The notes: generated from the letters alone by a model not told the origin. A DNA stretch of 64,000 nt from Pseudisothecium myosuroides (GCA_951799445.1 OX637288.1:26515288-26579287), one strand, 5' to 3'; numbered from the stretch's first letter, positions 48,612 through 61,474 are shown. Numbers and translations: made by a program.

Positions 48612-49182
48612 CTCCCTTTGTTCCACTAATGACACCTCCAAAAAATTTCCTAGCAAAGGATTCTCTCTATTTTAAGTTTTTGTGCCATTGATATATGCAT
48701 TCAAACAGCTATAATCCATCCTCTTGATCTAAGCAAAATCTCTAGCTTAAAAGCCATTGTTTGAGCATCCAAAATCCTTGTAGAAAATAGCATATTTAAA
48801 TATAGCGTGCAAATGCTAACGGCGCCCATAGTTAGATGCAAGTCTTGTCTTCTCAATGTTCGAATTGTCACTTTGGATTATGAGAAATTGAGACGATATT
48901 GATTATGATCATGATATACTCATACGCAATTTTAATATGGTTTGCTATGGGTATCAAAACTCTATCTAGATTCCCAGTGGGCAGTGCAAACTGTGATATT
49001 GGTTTGGCTACATTATTGAAATACTCGTTATTATGATCCCCATTGACGAGTCCCTAGTTGCTTAACTTGCCATGATCATTCAACACGGCAAATGCTCATT
49101 GAATAAACAAAATCAATAAATGGAGCTTTTGGTGGTACACAAATTATATCTGATTTAGAGGTTTTTAGTGGAATAGAGGGAG
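48612..49182. mobile_element. Stowaway-like MITE copy 2, 571 bp
   Basis: Ends CTCCCTTTGTTCCACTAATG and the inverse TTTTTAGTGGAATAGAGGGAG minus its first base, flanked by TA (48610-48611, 49183-49184). The interior matches the reverse complement of copy 1, for example GATCTAAGCAAAATCTCTAG against GATCTATGCAAAATCTCAAG. The identical length of the two copies argues for a uniform, fairly recent family. Confidence 0.9.
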
Positions 49183-49227
49183 TAATTGCATTTGATTCAA
49201 CTTGTTATTTTATTTGGAATGACAAAA

Positions 49228-49391
49228 AACATGATTGAATGCACTCTGGTCACATTGAGTTGCCTTCTTCATTAATCAAGGTGCTAAAGAACTTTTGACC
49301 CTCTTTATAGCTTGAAGGTACAAGAAAGGCATCAAAATCTTTGTATAGGAAGAAGGCAACTCAATGTGATTAGAATGCATGCAATCATGGT
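49228..49391. repeat. inverted repeat with about 40-base arms
   Basis: CATGATTGAATGCACTCTGG and CACATTGAGTTGCCTTCTTC (49230-49270) are inverted at 49348-49391. A third, partial copy follows in direct orientation at 49437-49480. It may be a small fold-back element. Confidence 0.7.
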
Positions 49392-49480
49392 TGCAAAAAG
49401 TTTCATAGATGGGATCAAAAGCTCAACATAGGGAGTAAACAACTCAATGTGATTACAATGCATGCGAGAATGCATGCTAT

Positions 49481-51034
49481 TGTGCCCCATTGTCATTCCA
49501 CAAAAATAACAAGTTGATTCAATATTCAAATACAGATACAATCTAGAATAGAGTTTGAAAAAAGGGCCCAATGAAGGGCAACATTTCAATGCCTTAAAGA
49601 ATACCTCTATTTAAGCAACATTCAAAAAGTGCTTCTTCTTATTATAAAAATAATAATTCTTGGCAAAGATTAAAAACAAATAATGAGTTGGTGGTTGAGA
49701 AATCTTTTACGAAAGCACTTTCAATGAAATAGCTGTAACACTACATTGAAATAAATATTTAGTATGGTCTAAACTATTAATCACAAGGACATGCTATTCA
49801 ACATCGCTTGTAGTCTAGGCGTTGTAGCATTTATGGTGTGTAGGGGTAGCGTTAGATTGGTCATACTAATTTCAAGCTAATCAATTATTCACCCTACTAA
49901 AAATTCATTATGGTGTATTAATTTTTTGTAACAAAATACAATCTGTTGTAGGCGGAAAAGATGCATAATGTTATTAGGCAAGATCATTTTGGCTTCTCTA
50001 GCTTATACAAAATATTTTGTTGCATTTCAATTTTAATCTTTCAAAGATTATTTGTACCATTAGGAGACAAATAAAGTTTGGGATGGTACTACGATAATTT
50101 TTAGAACAATTGGAAAGCTTTTATTCATTCGATTGGAATTGGTGATCTAGAAGTTATAAAGAGTCTTGCAAACCATCCGGCCTTTTTATACAATACATAT
50201 AAGATACAATTATTTTAGAAATCCATTTTTTAGATTAACAAAGAAAAATTCAAGAAAAAAATTCAAAAATTTAATTCAAAGAAGAGTCAAAATCTAATGA
50301 CCAAGAATGATGAACCACAACTTTTGCAATTTTTAAGTATTTTTTGGTGAAACACAATCATTGAACTTTAAGGGTTTAAATAAGATATGTAGACTGATGA
50401 TGAAGAATGAATTACAAAGTGCCATGTGAACTCCAACATCTTTACCCTTCTTTGAATGACGCCAAAGTTATTGCTAATAATGTTATATTACTAACAAGGA
50501 CATCCACAAAATCTTTCATATCTTTTTTTGACCCAAATCCTTTATTGAAATTTTGACATTTTTGCTCATATCTTTGTACAATTATATAATTACCTGAATT
50601 TCATAAATTACCTCAATTTGTAGTAGAAGAAGGTTGTTTTTTAAAGATTTAAGAATTATTCACACCAAACATACTAAAAAGCACTCAATTCATCATCCAA
50701 AATATAGACTTTAGAACGCTTAGGGGTTAAGCTTTCAAGGCAATTATGAAGAATGATGTGCTCATTTTAACAATCATCTAAGTTTTCAAGAGATGAACTT
50801 CTAGAAGATCTACAACATTTAGTTTTGATTTGACACATGCACAAATCAACTCCAAAAATACACAATAAAAAAATTCTTCTATTATAGTTTATGGAACTTA
50901 GCATTTGTAATACCTATCAATGACAAACCAATACTAAACATAGCACTACCTGCACCTACCACATGTTATAAAATTTACATTATTCAACTCAATTACCAAT
51001 ATTTCTTAGAAAAACTTTGCATCAAGAGTCATGT
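49481..51034. other. AT-rich intergenic with decayed TTAA-family fragment
   Basis: Around 50160-50375 the sequence resembles the right part of the TTAA family, ending ACTTTAAGGGTTTAA, and GCTTAGGGGTTAA occurs again near 50720. No gene was recognised. Confidence 0.4.
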
Positions 51035-53099
51035 TTATGAAGTAGGTTCCAAAAGAGTGACTTTATTCACGACCTCGGCGCCTCTAGACTTGGCAAAATA
51101 TAGACCCATGTAGTGGGTTAAGTCCTGCATGCAAACCCACAAGCAATGAACTTGATGATATACAATGTTTGTTTGTGAAACCAAAGAAACATGAAGTTAG
51201 TATAGAATGATCATAGAAGTAAAGGCATGTCAACCCTTGTTTTGCCACTACTTTGCACAAATGTCACTTCTTTTTCCAAATTGTATTTTAACTCTTCTTT
51301 GTGCTTTGGGGGATGACAAAAAGTCATAACTACATGCAAAATATTAACTATCTGTTGGTTTCATTCCAAATTGGGGTTTTGGCCCACCCGTGCAGCCGTA
51401 AGCCAAAACTTTTTAGCACCTCAAAAGTTGCTAATAAAAATTGATCCCTTGGAGTTTTCTATTGGTGTTTTGTTGTCCAAAGTCAAACACTTGCAAAATA
51501 ACTTCAATTTCATTGGTTGGGGGCCAAAAGAAGGGTGACAAACTATGACTAATAAGATAACTCTAATATATTTGATAAACATCAATTTTAAAGACAACTG
51601 TGTAACTAGCAAAGGATCTCGCATACCTGAGGATGAGGAAAAGCATTCATAGTCTTGGCAACATCGTTTGGCAAGTGGTACGTCGCACACGCTCCAGAGA
51701 ACACATACACATCCTCCAAAGGCTTCATAATACCATGATTTCGGGCTGACAAAGTCGTCACCACAAAATCCATCACGCAAATGTCGGTGCAAATCCCAAC
51801 TACAAGTATCTACAAGCATCAACCAACACGTTATCACTAATATTAAATATCATGCATATAAAAACTGTTCAAAAACAAACACGTTCTCAAACCCCAAGTG
51901 CCCAAACAGTCAAACAAGGCCTCTTCCACATATACAGGAGTTGAAACAAATCATTTTGGAAGTTTAAAGGAAGTTTAAAGGAAGGTTACAAAATTTCCCA
52001 ATAGGAAGAAATCATATCCAACAGGTTTGAACAATAGAAATATGTTTCAAAAAATACTATAATTGATTATTAGCTTCCAAAAGTGGGCAATTAAGGGCTG
52101 ATATAACACAACGAGAGAAAAGAAGGAAAGGAACCTGCTGAACTTTGTTGTCCCTGATCCAATCTATAACAACATTTGAACCGTCGTCTCGGATACCACC
52201 AATGAAACCGTTGATGCAATCCTTCCGCATCAGTATCGTATTTCGATCACTTTCTAACCAGAGCAAGTCTGCATTTACAAAAAAAAAAAAGAACCAAAAG
52301 TAAAGTGAGCATAACAGCTTACCAGTATCAACGTCTGTTAAACTATCCAACAAACATAACAACTTAACAGCCTCAAAGTCTATAACATTGAGAGCTGACC
52401 TGGAACGAGATTCTCTTCTCCACTTCCCTCTATGCAATGTGGTGGAAATGGACGCTCAGGTTTATCCTTTTGATGGGTGTCTAAGAAAGCAATGATCGGC
52501 CAATTACGTGCACTGAATTGCTTTGCTAGATAATCTGTCTGCTTCACCATTTCAGTGACCGCTGCCACTGATTCTTGTGGAGCCTGGCAAAACAAAACAG
52601 ACAAGCCAGCAAGTGAAAATTGAGTGAAATACACCAGAGCCGAGCCTCCTTAATGTCACACCCAATGTTCTCACCTATGGAATAGCTGTGTCCAAAGCAA
52701 AACCTTGTTATCTCACAGAGTTTGACAAGTGTGAAAAGATTCTAAACCACCTTTCTCAAGTAAATTCTTAATAGTACTTTTACATGCAACACTCTTGGTT
52801 GTCAAAACCGGTGTAAAACTCCATATTATTACATGCATATTGACCACCTAGGCAATGGCATTGAAGAGGTCTGGGTGCACTTTGCAATCGCATCCCTAAT
52901 TTGAAAGATGAATCAAAACAAGTTTGAATAAATAGGGTGAATACTATATACTTACCATGTTGCCAGCTCCTACTGTGCAGAAGCCATTCACTTCATCCAC
53001 AATTACAAGGCCAACGCGTTTCTCCCCTGAAGGCAACACCAGAGCCTCCAAATTCAGAGGCAGCTCGGCCTCCAACTGCGCCATAAAAGAATCTCCCAT
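51035..53099 (-). CDS. NIC1: nicotinamidase
   Basis: Isochorismatase-fold amidase that converts nicotinamide to nicotinate in the NAD salvage cycle, probably cytosolic or nuclear (family knowledge; no targeting peptide seen). Five exons join in frame by GT-AG junctions: 53099-52956, 52583-52400, 52268-52135, 51809-51627, 51124-51035; 244 aa, the usual length of the plant enzyme. The catalytic triad is complete: D35 in GLVIVDEVNGFC, K125 in MRKDCINGF, and C165 in GICTDICVMDF. Metal-site residues D83 and H85 (FLDTHQ) and H97 (PFPPHC) are present. Conserved plant strings include VTTLSARNHGIMKPLEDV and GLYFAKSRGAEVV. The start ATG is the first in frame, and MGDSFMAQLEAELP aligns with family N-termini. 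No broken frame. A truncated LINE carrying a MITE lies about 0.75 kb upstream. Confidence 0.95.
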
Positions 53100-53844
53100 C
53101 TTTCTCCTCCAATTTCCAATCTATCAACAACATCACCAGTAATTCAAAACCTTTCTAACCAATTACGAATTTATTCTTCGTAATGAATACGAATTTCTTC
53201 AATCTGTTACTAACGTAGAGGATACTAAATCCATTAAGAAACTGATCCCATCTCCAATACTACCCCACTGTTCTCAACCACGTGTAATATACCCTAAACC
53301 AGCAAAGGATTACAAATATTCAAATTGGGGAAGACCATGCCTTCAACACATAGATTAAACCCTAAACCCTATCAATTCAATCAATACCCCTTACAAGCAC
53401 TTATAATCTCACAGTACAGTACTGCACAGAAGAATATTCCAACCCAAAACGCGAATGCAAACGAAGATTCGGGTTTTAGGGTTTGCAAAAACGTCTCTTC
53501 ACCGATTGATTAAAATGACGAAATCGAGCACAACGAAAGACCACCCGCTCCCCGTGGAAACTCAAAGCGGAAACCCAAGTAGAAATCCACCAAAGGAATC
53601 GCACCATGAAAGGAAAACGAATTGGAAAAGCAGCACGAAGAGGAATTGTGAGTTAGAGAGAGGAATTGCTTACCGAAAGAATTAGATTCCGAGGAATCGA
53701 TTTGTGGTAACGAATTGAAAACGGGGAATTGTGGATTCAATTGTGTTGTGGGTGAAGATTGCGATGCGACCAATGCTTGGATTGCGAAGCGTAATCTTGA
53801 TGGCGTTTGTGGCGAGGGATTCCTAAGCTCCACTGTGCGGCAGT
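53100..53844 (-). promoter_or_regulatory. NIC1 upstream region
   Basis: Presumed promoter and 5' UTR. GC rises between 53500 and 53840. A 142-codon minus-strand frame (53938-53510) crosses into the LINE tail and is not supported as a gene. No core promoter element can be assigned with confidence. Confidence 0.35.
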
Positions 53845-53854
53845 CTACTGTAGA

Positions 53855-54358
53855 TTTTTTTTTTTTTTTGAACAAATTAATGGAAAGGACCATTGCATTA
53901 AAAAAAAGAAAACCCAATACACAACATCCAAGCCACAAAGGCTGGATAATGAAGAGATAAGAGCCAAGAGAAAAGAGAACAGAGAGAACTAGACGAAGTT
54001 ACAAGGGGGAGGGCCCCTCTTGTTCCAATAGATACTACAGTAGAACCTCTCTAAGTTGATCGGTCCGGGACCGGTATGACAGATTGATTTATAGAGGTTT
54101 ATTGACTTAGAGAGGGTCATTTTTAGTCACAGCCTTTGTTATGTGGCCTAGTCCGGGACCGGTCTGACATGATTAGTTTACAAAGGTTTATCAACTTAGA
54201 GAGGTTCTACTGTAGCACCTGACTTACTAGCAATAGCGAAAGATTGGAGCCAAATACTATCAAACTTGGTCCAAATCTTAACACTATCTTGAGGTCGACG
54301 GCGAGCCCCAAGTTGGGCCTTAAGTTGCACAGCACGACCTGAATCTAGAAGTGCATTC
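53855..54358 (-). mobile_element. 5'-truncated LINE insertion with target duplication
   Basis: On the minus strand the insert ends in ATTAATTTGTTC followed by an A tail (T run at 53855-53869). It is bounded by the direct repeat CTACTGTAGATTTT at 53845-53858 and 54359-54372. The minus-strand frame at 54381-54196 (SVKIWTKFDSIWLQSF) may be the end of the LINE ORF. A 175-bp Emigrant-like MITE is nested inside, leaving about 330 bp of LINE sequence. A CTCTTTTCTCTT-rich 3' UTR precedes the tail, as is common for plant L1 elements. Confidence 0.75.
54038..54212. mobile_element. Emigrant/pogo-like MITE, 175 bp, nested in the LINE
   Basis: Perfect inverted ends CAGTAGAACCTCTCTAAGTT and the reverse complement, flanked by TA (54036-54037, 54213-54214). 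The termini resemble the Emigrant/pogo consensus CAGTAAAACCTCTATAAATT. A second internal pair, GGTCCGGGACCGGT, occurs in both halves with AGAGAGG direct and inverted copies. No coding capacity. Confidence 0.9.
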
Positions 54359-54372
54359 CTACTGTAGATTTT

Positions 54373-56240
54373 CACGTACACTGTGTAACCCTAAAACACC
54401 GGAGCCTATGACCGTGTGGCCACACATAAAAGCCCTCTGCCCGGCCCTGGATGCTTTATTTTCTATTGAAAATGAATTGGAATATTTTTTTTTTTTTTCA
54501 GAGATTAAATCAGATGTTGTCCACACGCCTTAAAATTTTCAAAAAAATTTGTTAAAATTTGAAATTATTATGAATTTTTTGAAGAAATGAAGAAAATTCA
54601 TGTCAAATACAAAATAAGCTCAAAAAAACTGAAAATTTATTTATTGGTGAATATTATGGTTAAGAATAGCATGATGCAAATCAAATTTCCATATCATTTT
54701 GTAATTAGAACTTATTAAAAACATGGTTATATTTCCAAAGTTCAAATGGCTATAAAATACACAATTTCAAGAATTTTACACAATTTCAAATTGGAATAGA
54801 AATTAGATTTAATAAGCTTATTTTCATTAGTTGGTCTCAAATTCAAAAAATTTAATTTTAAAGGCTCAAATTCAGATCAAGATCAATGCACGTAAGCATG
54901 ATTGCTGAATATACTAGAAAGGCATCTTTTGTGATCTATGGATTTAGCATCTTCTTCTCTAAAAAATTTGTAGTTTTTCAATGAAGGGCTTTCCACCACA
55001 CATGTAGTGCATACACATGCAAAGAACTCTCCAAAAAAACTTTGGATGAAAAACATCCATTTTTTAGTTAGATAATGGCTTATTTGACCATTCATCGTCC
55101 ACTTTTTGATTGCACTAGTTCAACCATAAACACCGCTACAAACATTTTGTGTCTGATGGATGACAGAGAATCCTTCTTGTAGGACAAAAGTGCAACTATT
55201 CATCCTCGGAATTTTATTGTGAAAAAGGAAGATCTTCTACAATAGTTGACTTGCAATGATTGTTTTTGCATTTTTTAAATGAATGATTCACACGGTATCC
55301 AAAAGAATGATTTCCATGGTCACTAATCTGTCCTTTAAGGATTAAAGTAGAAATATCTAAAACCATTCACTTTAACTTCTCTGCATAGATGGAATCAAAA
55401 TCATTATTAGGGGTTATAATTGTTGACCTATAGAAAAATGAAAATCGTAAATTTTCAAAAAAATTATATTTTTGAAGAAAAGTTTGTATTGTCTATGAAT
55501 TTTCAAGTCAAACTTTAAATTATTCTACATAATTATGCATCTTTTAATGTTTAAAAAAAAAACTAAAACTATTTACTAAAGACCTCAAAGTTTTGCAACC
55601 ATGGTGTACCATGTGTAAAGTTGGAGACATCCCCCATAGTTGGTTTAAGGTCATATTTGAAATACTTCAAGAGATCCCGACATCACAAAAATGGAGGGAC
55701 TCGCAAAAATGAGTACAACTATCTTATGGCTCATCCAATAGTGTACATTTTGTGGGATTTTCCAAGTCATTCAATTTATGCTATTTTAAACTAAATGTGA
55801 ATTATACTAGAATAGAGACCAAAGCAATATAAATAGGAGCTACTAAAATTAATCAAGTTCTCAAAGAATCCTCAAAATAGAGGTATAATATGCTTTCTTG
55901 AAATGCACAATCAATGTACCAATAGCATACATTTTTGTAGGTGGACATTTTTAGTAACCACTACATTTCAACTTCAAGAATTTATATCTAATTCCACAAA
56001 GGTCCAAAAAATATAATTGAACTTCATTGAAATGCCAATTTCATTTTTTTTTATGAAAATTTATTGAAATTTTAAAAGCATGTTTTTGGAACTTGCTTCC
56101 TTAATAGCTCCAAAAAAGTTTCATCAAGGTGCATGGTTTCATTGGAAAGTTGTCTAGGTGCTCTTATTTAGGTCTAACTAGTGAAGATTTTTTATTTCCC
56201 TTTAAATTAGCAAAATTATTCCATTATTTTATTTTCAAAG
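54373..56240. other. AT-rich intergenic, no gene recognised
   Basis: Only short frames; no recognised domain or clear repeat partner. Confidence 0.45.
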
Positions 56241-56246
56241 GGTTAA

Positions 56247-57170
56247 CCCCTAAAGGCCTAAAGTCCCCTCGAGGGACACTTGGGATTTCGGGCAGGCTTG
56301 TGTGACCTGAAATTTTGAGCTAATTTTTTGAAACTTCTTTTGAAGATAGGGAAACACGTTAGCTTTCTAGAACTATAATTTTTTTTTCAATTGGCCGGGA
56401 GCAAAAGTTATGCCACCTGAAGTTAAAAAAGCAGTTCGCCGGGCAGGAAAAAAAAAACACAAAAAAAAGAATTTTTTTTAATTTTAATTTTTTCCTCAAA
56501 GATTATGTTTTTGTCTACATTTGAAGCTTTGATTCATTCTATTTGGACTAAAAATGAGAAAGTTATGGACAATCTTGTTTTTTTCGGGCACTCTAAGCAT
56601 CTTCTTCAAAAAACAACTTATAAAATTCATTTTTGAATGCAATTTTCGAATTTTTTTCAAGTTTTTTTTTTTTGAAAAGGTTAATTTTGTTTGCAAGAAC
56701 AATCCCACCGTTGGGACTATGGTTTTTTAATTCCATCTAAGAGCTATTGAAGATTTAGTGAATTGTTCAATTTTGGACCTACTTCTACGTAACAATTTTT
56801 TTATATGTGAAAATCAAGTTTTGACATTCTAAAATTTTTTTTCCCTGACTCTCAACTCAATGTTCAACATAAAAAAATTTAACTTTATGGTGTGTAGTAC
56901 AAAAAAATTCCACAAATGGCCGTCAAAGTCATCTGAAATTGCAACCCAGAGTTCAAAAAAACTTCTTTTTTCAACTTCAAATGCTAATACCTTCCAATTT
57001 GTACGGTCAAACTTTGTGAAATTTTTACCACATGATTTGAGACAAGTTAAGTACAAGATCCTATGGTTAGATTCTAAAAAAAAAGTTTTTTTTGGTTTAG
57101 GGAATGATTGCAGCAGAAATGGCAGTTTTTAGTGGTTTTGGAGCCAGAAAATACCTTGGGCCTTTAGGGG
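56247..57170 (+). mobile_element. TTAA-family element, copy f (924 bp)
   Basis: Starts CCCCTAAAGGCC after TTAA (56243-56246) and ends GGCCTTTAGGGG before TTAA (57171-57174). Even the flanking GG/CC dinucleotides are symmetrical. It carries the empty target site for the Stowaway-like insertion seen in copy c. Confidence 0.8.
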
Positions 57171-57174
57171 TTAA

Positions 57175-57565
57175 CCAATAGCGACTTGATATATTTGATA
57201 CATTTTTATTGATATTTTCAAATTGCTAAAAATGTAGCAACAAATTGGCTAATTGCCTCCAAATGCTCTTTCAATGAAACAGTTAAAAAAAATTCTATAT
57301 TAGTCATTTGGCTAAAAATGACATAAAAGAATCCGTTGGTTGCAAGAAAGGATGAAAGGAGAATTGTGTGGATGAAAATGTGACAAAAATCATGGCAAAT
57401 AAAATTGTAACACAATTTATATTTTATAATTTGAACAGTTTGCATTTAATGCAACGGTGCTTTGAACAAGGTTAGTAGCTAGGTGAATGAAGGTATGACT
57501 TTGATTTTGGATGAGAAACTACAGATGAAAATGTGAACAATTTGGTGACAGGATATTGCCTAACG
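57175..57565. other. AT-rich intergenic, no gene recognised
   Basis: No supported feature. Confidence 0.4.
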
Positions 57566-57825
57566 AAGATTGGTAGCATGTAAGTCTAGGATCTTGAGTC
57601 TCTGAGCCTAGAAACCTATTTAATAGGTACCTATATTATAGGCACATTCCATGGTTATAGGTACCTACACTGTAGGTACCTATGTTGTAAGCACCTTCCA
57701 TAGTTATAGAATACCTATGTTATAGGTATGTATGTTATAGGCACTTTCAATGGGTTGAGAGTACCTACTTACACCTAAGTTCAAAGCTCGTAGGTTTTTA
57801 TTTCTAAGCTCACATGCTAGCGTCG
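57566..57825. mobile_element. MULE-like MITE, family B copy 3
   Basis: Ends GGTAGCATGTAAG and CTCACATGCTAGC. The interior is built of TATAGGTACCTA-type palindromic units repeated four to five times (57620-57740). It is the most diverged of the three copies, and no clear target duplication was found. Confidence 0.6.
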
Positions 57826-58416
57826 TTGAATTAGTAGAAAAACTATCTCATGTTTAGTCATACCAAATTGTTTGTTTATAAGCAAAGTAGAGAGTTCCAA
57901 AAAGTGTTTCTAAAATAGATTAAAAAAAACATTACAAAAACTTTGTATCAAGAACAAAGAATCATATTGAATGCTTACAATTTTGGCTTAATATATGTAT
58001 ACTCATATATATGTTAGGGAAGCACAAGACTTATATTTGTTTATAATATTTCAAAAAAATTACAAATACTTGAAAGTGCATGAACATGATATGAGTATGT
58101 GTATTGAATAAAATCCCACTACGTAAAAAACATTCTAAGAATATTTTTGAACTAAAGATGAGATACAAAGACGATCCAAAATTTTAGATTATATATTAAG
58201 AGTATGATTGCAGTTTCAAGTAAGTTTTGTAGGTATTCTTCAAGAGTGTTTATCATGGTTCTTTGTCACAAATCCACCATTTTGGGGGGGCTAAATTTTG
58301 ACAAGATTTTGACAAGAACTTTGGTCTACCTACAGGTTGCAGCAAGTTTAAGAAAATGAAAATGAAATTGTATTGCCATATTCCAAAAAAATAGTTATAA
58401 ATCACAAGATATTGTA
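57826..58416. other. AT-rich intergenic, no gene recognised
   Basis: No supported feature. Confidence 0.4.
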
Positions 58417-58712
58417 TTAAGGTGGGTTCCCGGCCAAATGCGCCATTAACCCTAAACCACCATCTTCACTATGTGTAGTTGTACATCTTCAAAGTCAATA
58501 ATTATGTACGGCTAGTATGTGGAAGAAACAATTTTAGAATCAAACTTTGTTCCTTCATAACTTTTGCATACGGTATCCAAATGTTGTGTTCCTTGGTGTG
58601 TTGGAACCTCCTTTCACTTGCCAATAAGAAAATATGAAATTTTGGCCATTCTAATGACAGAACCAGGCACAGTAGCAAAAAGTGGCGGTTTTGTAAGGCA
58701 CACACCTTACAA
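58417..58712 (+). mobile_element. dispersed element, family G copy 2
   Basis: Plus-orientation match to the reverse complement of 35587-35874; ends ATTAAGGTGGG and CACACCTTAC. Shared strings include TATGTGGAAGAAA, AACTTTTGCATAC and CAAATGTTGTGTTC. No conserved frame. Confidence 0.6.
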
Positions 58713-59042
58713 CTACCCTAAAAAAACAAAAAAACAAAACTACACAAAACTTGCCAGAATAAGCATTCTCAAATGAATTTTTGGAGCCTGAAGAAAGAAA
58801 ACAAAAATGAGTAAAGAAAGACTGCCACAGATTGAAGTACAATACCGTATGTTCCATCCGGATTGCAACTAGATTCATGTATTAAGCACTCTACAGCAGG
58901 AAATCGAATGTTCAAACCATCATGAAATAAGTTGCCCGACAAAGATCAAAACATCAACACCAGAAAACACTACCGGTATAATTCATTGCCAACGTACAGG
59001 TCTCGTACCCAAAATGTTACGGAGTAGAATTCAAGGAACATC

Positions 59043-59117
59043 GCCCTCTGGTTCTCTTGTACTGTTCTGTTCATTTCAATGGAATCGGTCCATGTGTTTA
59101 AAAAAAAAAAAAAAAAA
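59043..59117 (+). mobile_element. LINE 3'-tail micro-insertion, 75 bp
   Basis: A plus-strand LINE end (CATTTCAATGGAATCGG, CATGTGTTT, then about 19 A) is bounded by perfect 17-base direct repeats AGAATTCAAGGAACATC at 59026-59042 and 59118-59134. The remainder of the element is missing, as expected for severe 5' truncation during target-primed insertion. Confidence 0.9.
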
Positions 59118-59134
59118 AGAATTCAAGGAACATC

Positions 59135-60819
59135 CAACATCATGATTTGGAGACTATCATGATGTAGGATGTTCAAACAAGTGACATATCGTACCCAACT
59201 ATCGGGGCCAAAAAAAAATAATTCTGAAAATGAATGTCAAGATTTTTGAAAATTTATTTTGCACTTTCTTATTTGATTTTAGTACAAACAAAATGGAATG
59301 CAATTGAGGAATATTGGCAAAATATTCCTAAGTTTTGGTAGATTAAATAATTATTGGACAAAGAATGTTGAACCTACCTTCCAGATACGATAGAGTTCAA
59401 GAATTTTAAGAATTTGGATATACACTAAAGAACGTAGGACTGGTTGGTAGTTATTGTTTAGTTAATTACAATTCTATAGTTAATTCAAACATTGTATACT
59501 TTCATATTTATATCATTTGACAAAGTTGGAAGTTTCCCCCATGTACTTGAAGAGGTAGGATATGTTCAAAAATGAACATAAGTACATCTAAAATCATCTA
59601 AATAAGCATTAAATTGAAGCATGATTTCTTGTAATAAATTGGCAATGTTTTTGTTGGATTTTATTGGAAGCTTGGTTGGGAGTCAAAAAAAAAATTAATT
59701 TTTTCATTATGTATTTTTTTGACTCAATATAAATAAACTATTAATTTTTAAAGTGCTAAAAATAGATTTATCCAAACTGAATCCTAAGGTTCTGACTTAT
59801 GAATATAAGTTGTACATTTTGGGCAAGAAACTCCAAGGGGTTGGCTTTGCACATAGGTCGCAATTTTGTATGCTTATTTTATAGTTAGGCACTGAAAATT
59901 CAACAAACAAGTAAAAAATTAAGAAGAAATTGGTTTTAGAAAGTCAATGCAATCTAGAAGGAGTGAAGGAGAAAGTTAGATGTGGATTGGACCATGTCAT
60001 ATTTGTGTTGTAGTATGGGTTAATTTAGATTATCACTTTCAATATGATTGGACTCATAGGAGTCCATTTTCACACTACAGTCATTACAATGCACTACTCC
60101 ACATTGTTCTAAGAACTTTGAACATTCACATGTCAAAATGAAAATTGAATTTGAAGTGGAAGAAAGACCTTTACAATGAGGGTCTATCCAAGGTAGATAA
60201 ATACATTGAAAAAGTCTGTGGAAAATTTTTCACATGATTTAGACCAAAAAAATATATATTTAAAAGAATTTTTCTTGGTACATTATGCACAATAAATTTA
60301 CAAATCTCATTGAAAGTTGAAATCTCTTGTACAATTAATGAAGGTTATCCAAAAAATTTGTTTTTTTCAATAATTTCAATACATACATGTGTATCAAACA
60401 AGTTCATCTTTTAAACAAAATTATGTATGACTTCATTACATATGTTTTTAACTTTCCACACTTATAATACATTGATAAAGAAATAATCATCTCAAATTAT
60501 CAAATTAAAAATAGATTAATGGAAATTTTAGTATAAAAAATAAGTTGTTTCATACTTATACCATAATCATTTGGAATATCAAATAGTTTCATTTTGATAC
60601 TGTTTTTGAATATGAATTACATTTAGTTGTGTATTATATAAAATAGTTAGTTCTACTAAGAAACTATAATTGACAAAATTTGCACCCGGATGCTTTGCAA
60701 ATCCCCAAATGAAGCAATTTACAACAAGAGGTTCAACAAATCCAAGAAAATTTTTTTCAACAAAAATTTGAGTAACGATAATCATCTTAGTTATCCCATT
60801 GTATAGGAATTTCTTTTTT
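59135..60819. other. AT-rich intergenic, no gene recognised
   Basis: No frame above 68 codons and no recognised domain. Confidence 0.45.
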
Positions 60820-60831
60820 CATTTTATAACC

Positions 60832-60873
60832 CCTTTTTTTTTTTTACAAATAGAAATCCATTGCAAAGTGTCA
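60832..60873 (-). mobile_element. LINE 3'-tail micro-insertion, 42 bp
   Basis: On the minus strand: TGACACTTTGCAATGG, TTTCTATTTGT, then an A run. Bounded by CATTTTATAACC at 60820-60831 and 60874-60885. The tail resembles the longer copy at 9345-9460. Confidence 0.85.
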
Positions 60874-60907
60874 CATTTTATAACCTTTGGAATTGATCAA
60901 AGTTTAA

Positions 60908-61474
60908 CCCCTAAAGGACCATGAGTGCAGATTTTGAACAATGAAAGAATGGAAACACGTCCCAAACTCACCAAAATGCGTTTTTTCATCCATCAATTTT
61001 TTTCAAGATTCTTACATTAGTTCTTTAACATTTGTACGGTTCAGATTATGAAGATTTTGCTTTGCAAATATTCTATAATTCAAAAGGTATTGGGAGGTCT
61101 AGCCTCGAAATGTAACTTTTTCAGTTCAAAAAATGACCTTCAAAAATGACTTGAATCAAAAAATAAAATAAAAATCTTCAAAAATCACTATAATTAGAAT
61201 CCAATATTTTAAACTTATAAGAAAAAATATATTTTAAAAATCATAAATATTCAATCTACAATTGATTTTAGAAGGAATTTCCAAATTCTGGCTTCAAATT
61301 TTATTGAAAAATATTGGTCTGTGTTTTTGTTGATCTAATCATATGGATGTGATCTATAAATAGCATTTTACAACTATTGTTTGAAAGTCATTATTAAAAT
61401 ATTCTTCTAAATTGCATTTTATAACAGATCTTTGCAATTTTGGAAATCTGGACACCCCTACGGTCCTTTAGAGG
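60908..61474 (+). mobile_element. TTAA-family element, copy g (567 bp)
   Basis: Starts CCCCTAAAGGACC after TTAA (60904-60907) and ends CGGTCCTTTAGAGG before TTAA (61475-61478). The ends match the family, but the interior differs from copies a-f, so it is a distinct subfamily. Confidence 0.7.

Noticed and set aside
51421..51626. Continuation of the NIC1 exon 4 frame into 51421
   Set aside because: This is intron read-through after HPQ|GTATGC; the true last exon is 51124-51035.
53510..53938. 142-codon minus-strand frame upstream of NIC1
   Set aside because: Half of it is LINE tail and poly-A translation (KKKKK); no domain.
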